Source of the DNA: Pseudomonas aestuarii
Lineage (GTDB): Bacteria; Pseudomonadota; Gammaproteobacteria; Pseudomonadales; Pseudomonadaceae
Assembly (NCBI RefSeq): GCF_027988105.1
Contig: NZ_JAQJZJ010000007.1
Span: forward strand, 124,001-188,000
DNA: 64,000 nucleotides
Direction: 5' to 3'
Every line of letters starts with the position of its first letter. Position 1 is the first letter of the stretch. The translations under genes and the position numbers were made by a program. A model generated the notes under the pieces. The model was given only the letters and a program-made list of their open reading frames with translations. It ran no database searches and was not told where the DNA came from. Below are positions 62,948 through 64,000 of the stretch, in pieces.

Positions 62948-63784
62948 TCAGCCTTGATCGACCTGGCGTGGAAACAACGGATTGCCGCAGCGACTGCAAA
63001 ACGCCGCACCGTGCTCGTGAAAATCCTTCGCGCAGCTCGGGCAGTCGTGCCGGTGCTGGTCGCCGCCGCGCATGGCGCTGGCCAGTTCGGCGGTGAAGAT
63101 GCCGGTGGGTACGGCGATGATCGAATAACCCGTGATCATCACCAGGGTCGACAGCGCCTGACCTAGCGCGGTTTTCGGCACTATGTCGCCAAAGCCCACG
63201 GTGGTCAGCGTGACCACCGCCCAGTAGATGCCTTTGGGGATGCTGCTGAAGCCATTTGCCGGTCCTTCGACCACGTACATCAGGGTGCCGAACACCGTGA
63301 CCAGGGTGGCGATGGTGGCGAAGAACACGATGATCTTCTGCCGGCTACCGCGTAGCGCGGTGAGCAGGAAATTGGCCTGGCGCAGGTAGGGGCTGAGCTT
63401 GAGCACCCGGAACACCCGCAGCATGCGGATCACCCGGATGATCAGCAGGTACTGGGCGTCGGCGAACAGCAGGGCGAGGATCGCCGGCAGAATCGCCAGC
63501 AGGTCGATTAAGCCGAAGAAGCTGAAGGCATAGCGCAACGGCTTGGGCGAGCAGTACAGGCGCACCACGTACTCGATGGCGAACAGGGCGGTGAAGCCCC
63601 ATTCGAGGGCTTTCAGCCAGCTGCCATATTGATCGTGAACGCTGCTCACGCTGTCGAGCATCACCACTACCAGGCTGGCCAGGATGGTCAGCAGCAGCCA
63701 GTTGTCGAAGCGTTGCCCGGCGGGGGTGTCGGTGTGGAAGATGATGATGTACAGGCGCTGGCGCCAGTTGTCTGAGCTACTCAT
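62948..63784 (-). CDS. Voltage-gated-type potassium channel with zinc ribbon
   Basis: A 278-residue channel protein with six hydrophobic segments. A basic S4-like helix (RVIRMLRVFRVLKL, about residues 117-130) and the K+ filter TVGFGD (residues 195-200) are clear. After the last helix the cytoplasmic tail carries CPSC (248-251) and CSRC (263-266), a zinc ribbon. Start ATG 63784 (MSSSDNWRQRLYIII). Converges on argR. Confidence 0.9.
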   Translation of the reverse strand: MSSSDNWRQRLYIIIFHTDTPAGQRFDNWLLLTILASLVVVMLDSVSSVHDQYGSWLKALEWGFTALFAIEYVVRLYCSPKPLRYAFSFFGLIDLLAILPAILALLFADAQYLLIIRVIRMLRVFRVLKLSPYLRQANFLLTALRGSRQKIIVFFATIATLVTVFGTLMYVVEGPANGFSSIPKGIYWAVVTLTTVGFGDIVPKTALGQALSTLVMITGYSIIAVPTGIFTAELASAMRGGDQHRHDCPSCAKDFHEHGAAFCSRCGNPLFPRQVDQG

Positions 63785-63877
63785 GGTGGATTGTGTTTTC
63801 CCTTGCGACACGGCTGGCAACGACTATGCCCGCCAGCCTAGGGAGTTCTGCCGCTGCAATGCAAGCGCTGTGCGGTT

Positions 63878-63941
63878 GTCAGCGTATCGAGCGCCGCCGC
63901 GATCGTTTGATGGCGGCCGCAGTGGGCTGGCGTTTGTTCAT
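63878..63941 (-). repeat. Dispersed repeat, copy 3
   Basis: 64 bp resembling copy 1: TATCGAGCGCCGCCGCGA here versus TATCGAGCGCCGTCGCGA there (one difference in 18), and GCCGCAGTGGG near the other end. The terminal GTGAAAA/TTTTCAC ends are degraded. It lies upstream of the channel gene; the rest of 63785-64000 holds no gene. Confidence 0.65.
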
Positions 63942-64000
63942 AAGCTCGCAGGCGCGGCGCGCTGGCGAGCAGTCGACGGCGGCCTGGCGCAGCACTCGCT

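Overview
The window is high-GC DNA from a gammaproteobacterium, almost certainly a Pseudomonas. The gene orders dnaX-ybaB-recR-acyl-CoA dehydrogenase, phhR/phhABC, acs-aotJQMOP-argR and the large trehalose/alpha-glucan stress cluster are all typical of that genus, and Pseudomonas-type REP elements occur between genes. The fused glucosylglycerol-phosphate synthase/phosphatase points to a salt-tolerant lineage (the trait is known from P. mendocina/P. anguilliseptica-type strains); that placement is inference.

Layout. 1-3.3 kb: 3' part of a VWA-domain gene, an ECF sigma factor and a putative membrane anti-sigma partner in overlapping frames, then a proline-rich lipoprotein. 3.5-4.05 kb: two small minus-strand proteins of similar layout. 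4.6-9.3 kb: dnaX, ybaB, recR and an acyl-CoA dehydrogenase. 9.4-10.8 kb: a cold-shock gene and a decayed 1.1-kb stretch with a truncated thioredoxin-like remnant. 10.8-12.0 kb: cbpA-cbpM. 12.1-17.7 kb: an arsenic locus. ACR3 and a circularly permuted ATP-grasp enzyme lie on the plus strand and converge, stop codon against stop codon, on an arsR-gapdh-arsJ operon. 17.8-18.9 kb: a ModE-like regulator and a glycine-rich secreted protein.

19.2-40.7 kb: a storage/osmostress carbohydrate cluster. glgE-treS/mak-glgB run on the plus strand. They converge on a nine-gene minus-strand run glgA-treZ-malQ-treY-DUF2934-glgX-ybhP-clsB-ybhN. Together the enzymes can interconvert trehalose, maltose-1-phosphate and branched alpha-1,4-glucan, and the last three genes add phospholipid/envelope functions. 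41.3-48.6 kb: a small lipoprotein, a second EF-G (fusA2), a YciI/VOC gene pair, and MFS transporter-ggpPS (glucosylglycerol synthesis). Several of these are osmolyte or stress genes.

48.8-63.8 kb: a DUF2254 membrane protein, phenylalanine catabolism (phhABC with divergent phhR), acetyl-CoA synthetase, the arginine/ornithine transporter operon aotJQMOP with argR, and a voltage-gated-type potassium channel with a C-terminal zinc ribbon.

I saw no tRNA, rRNA, CRISPR array, insertion sequence or prophage. The points most worth following up are the arsenic-linked ATP-grasp enzyme with its slippage-prone polyalanine tract, and a three-copy dispersed intergenic repeat of about 65 bp at 48.8, 54.9 and 63.9 kb.
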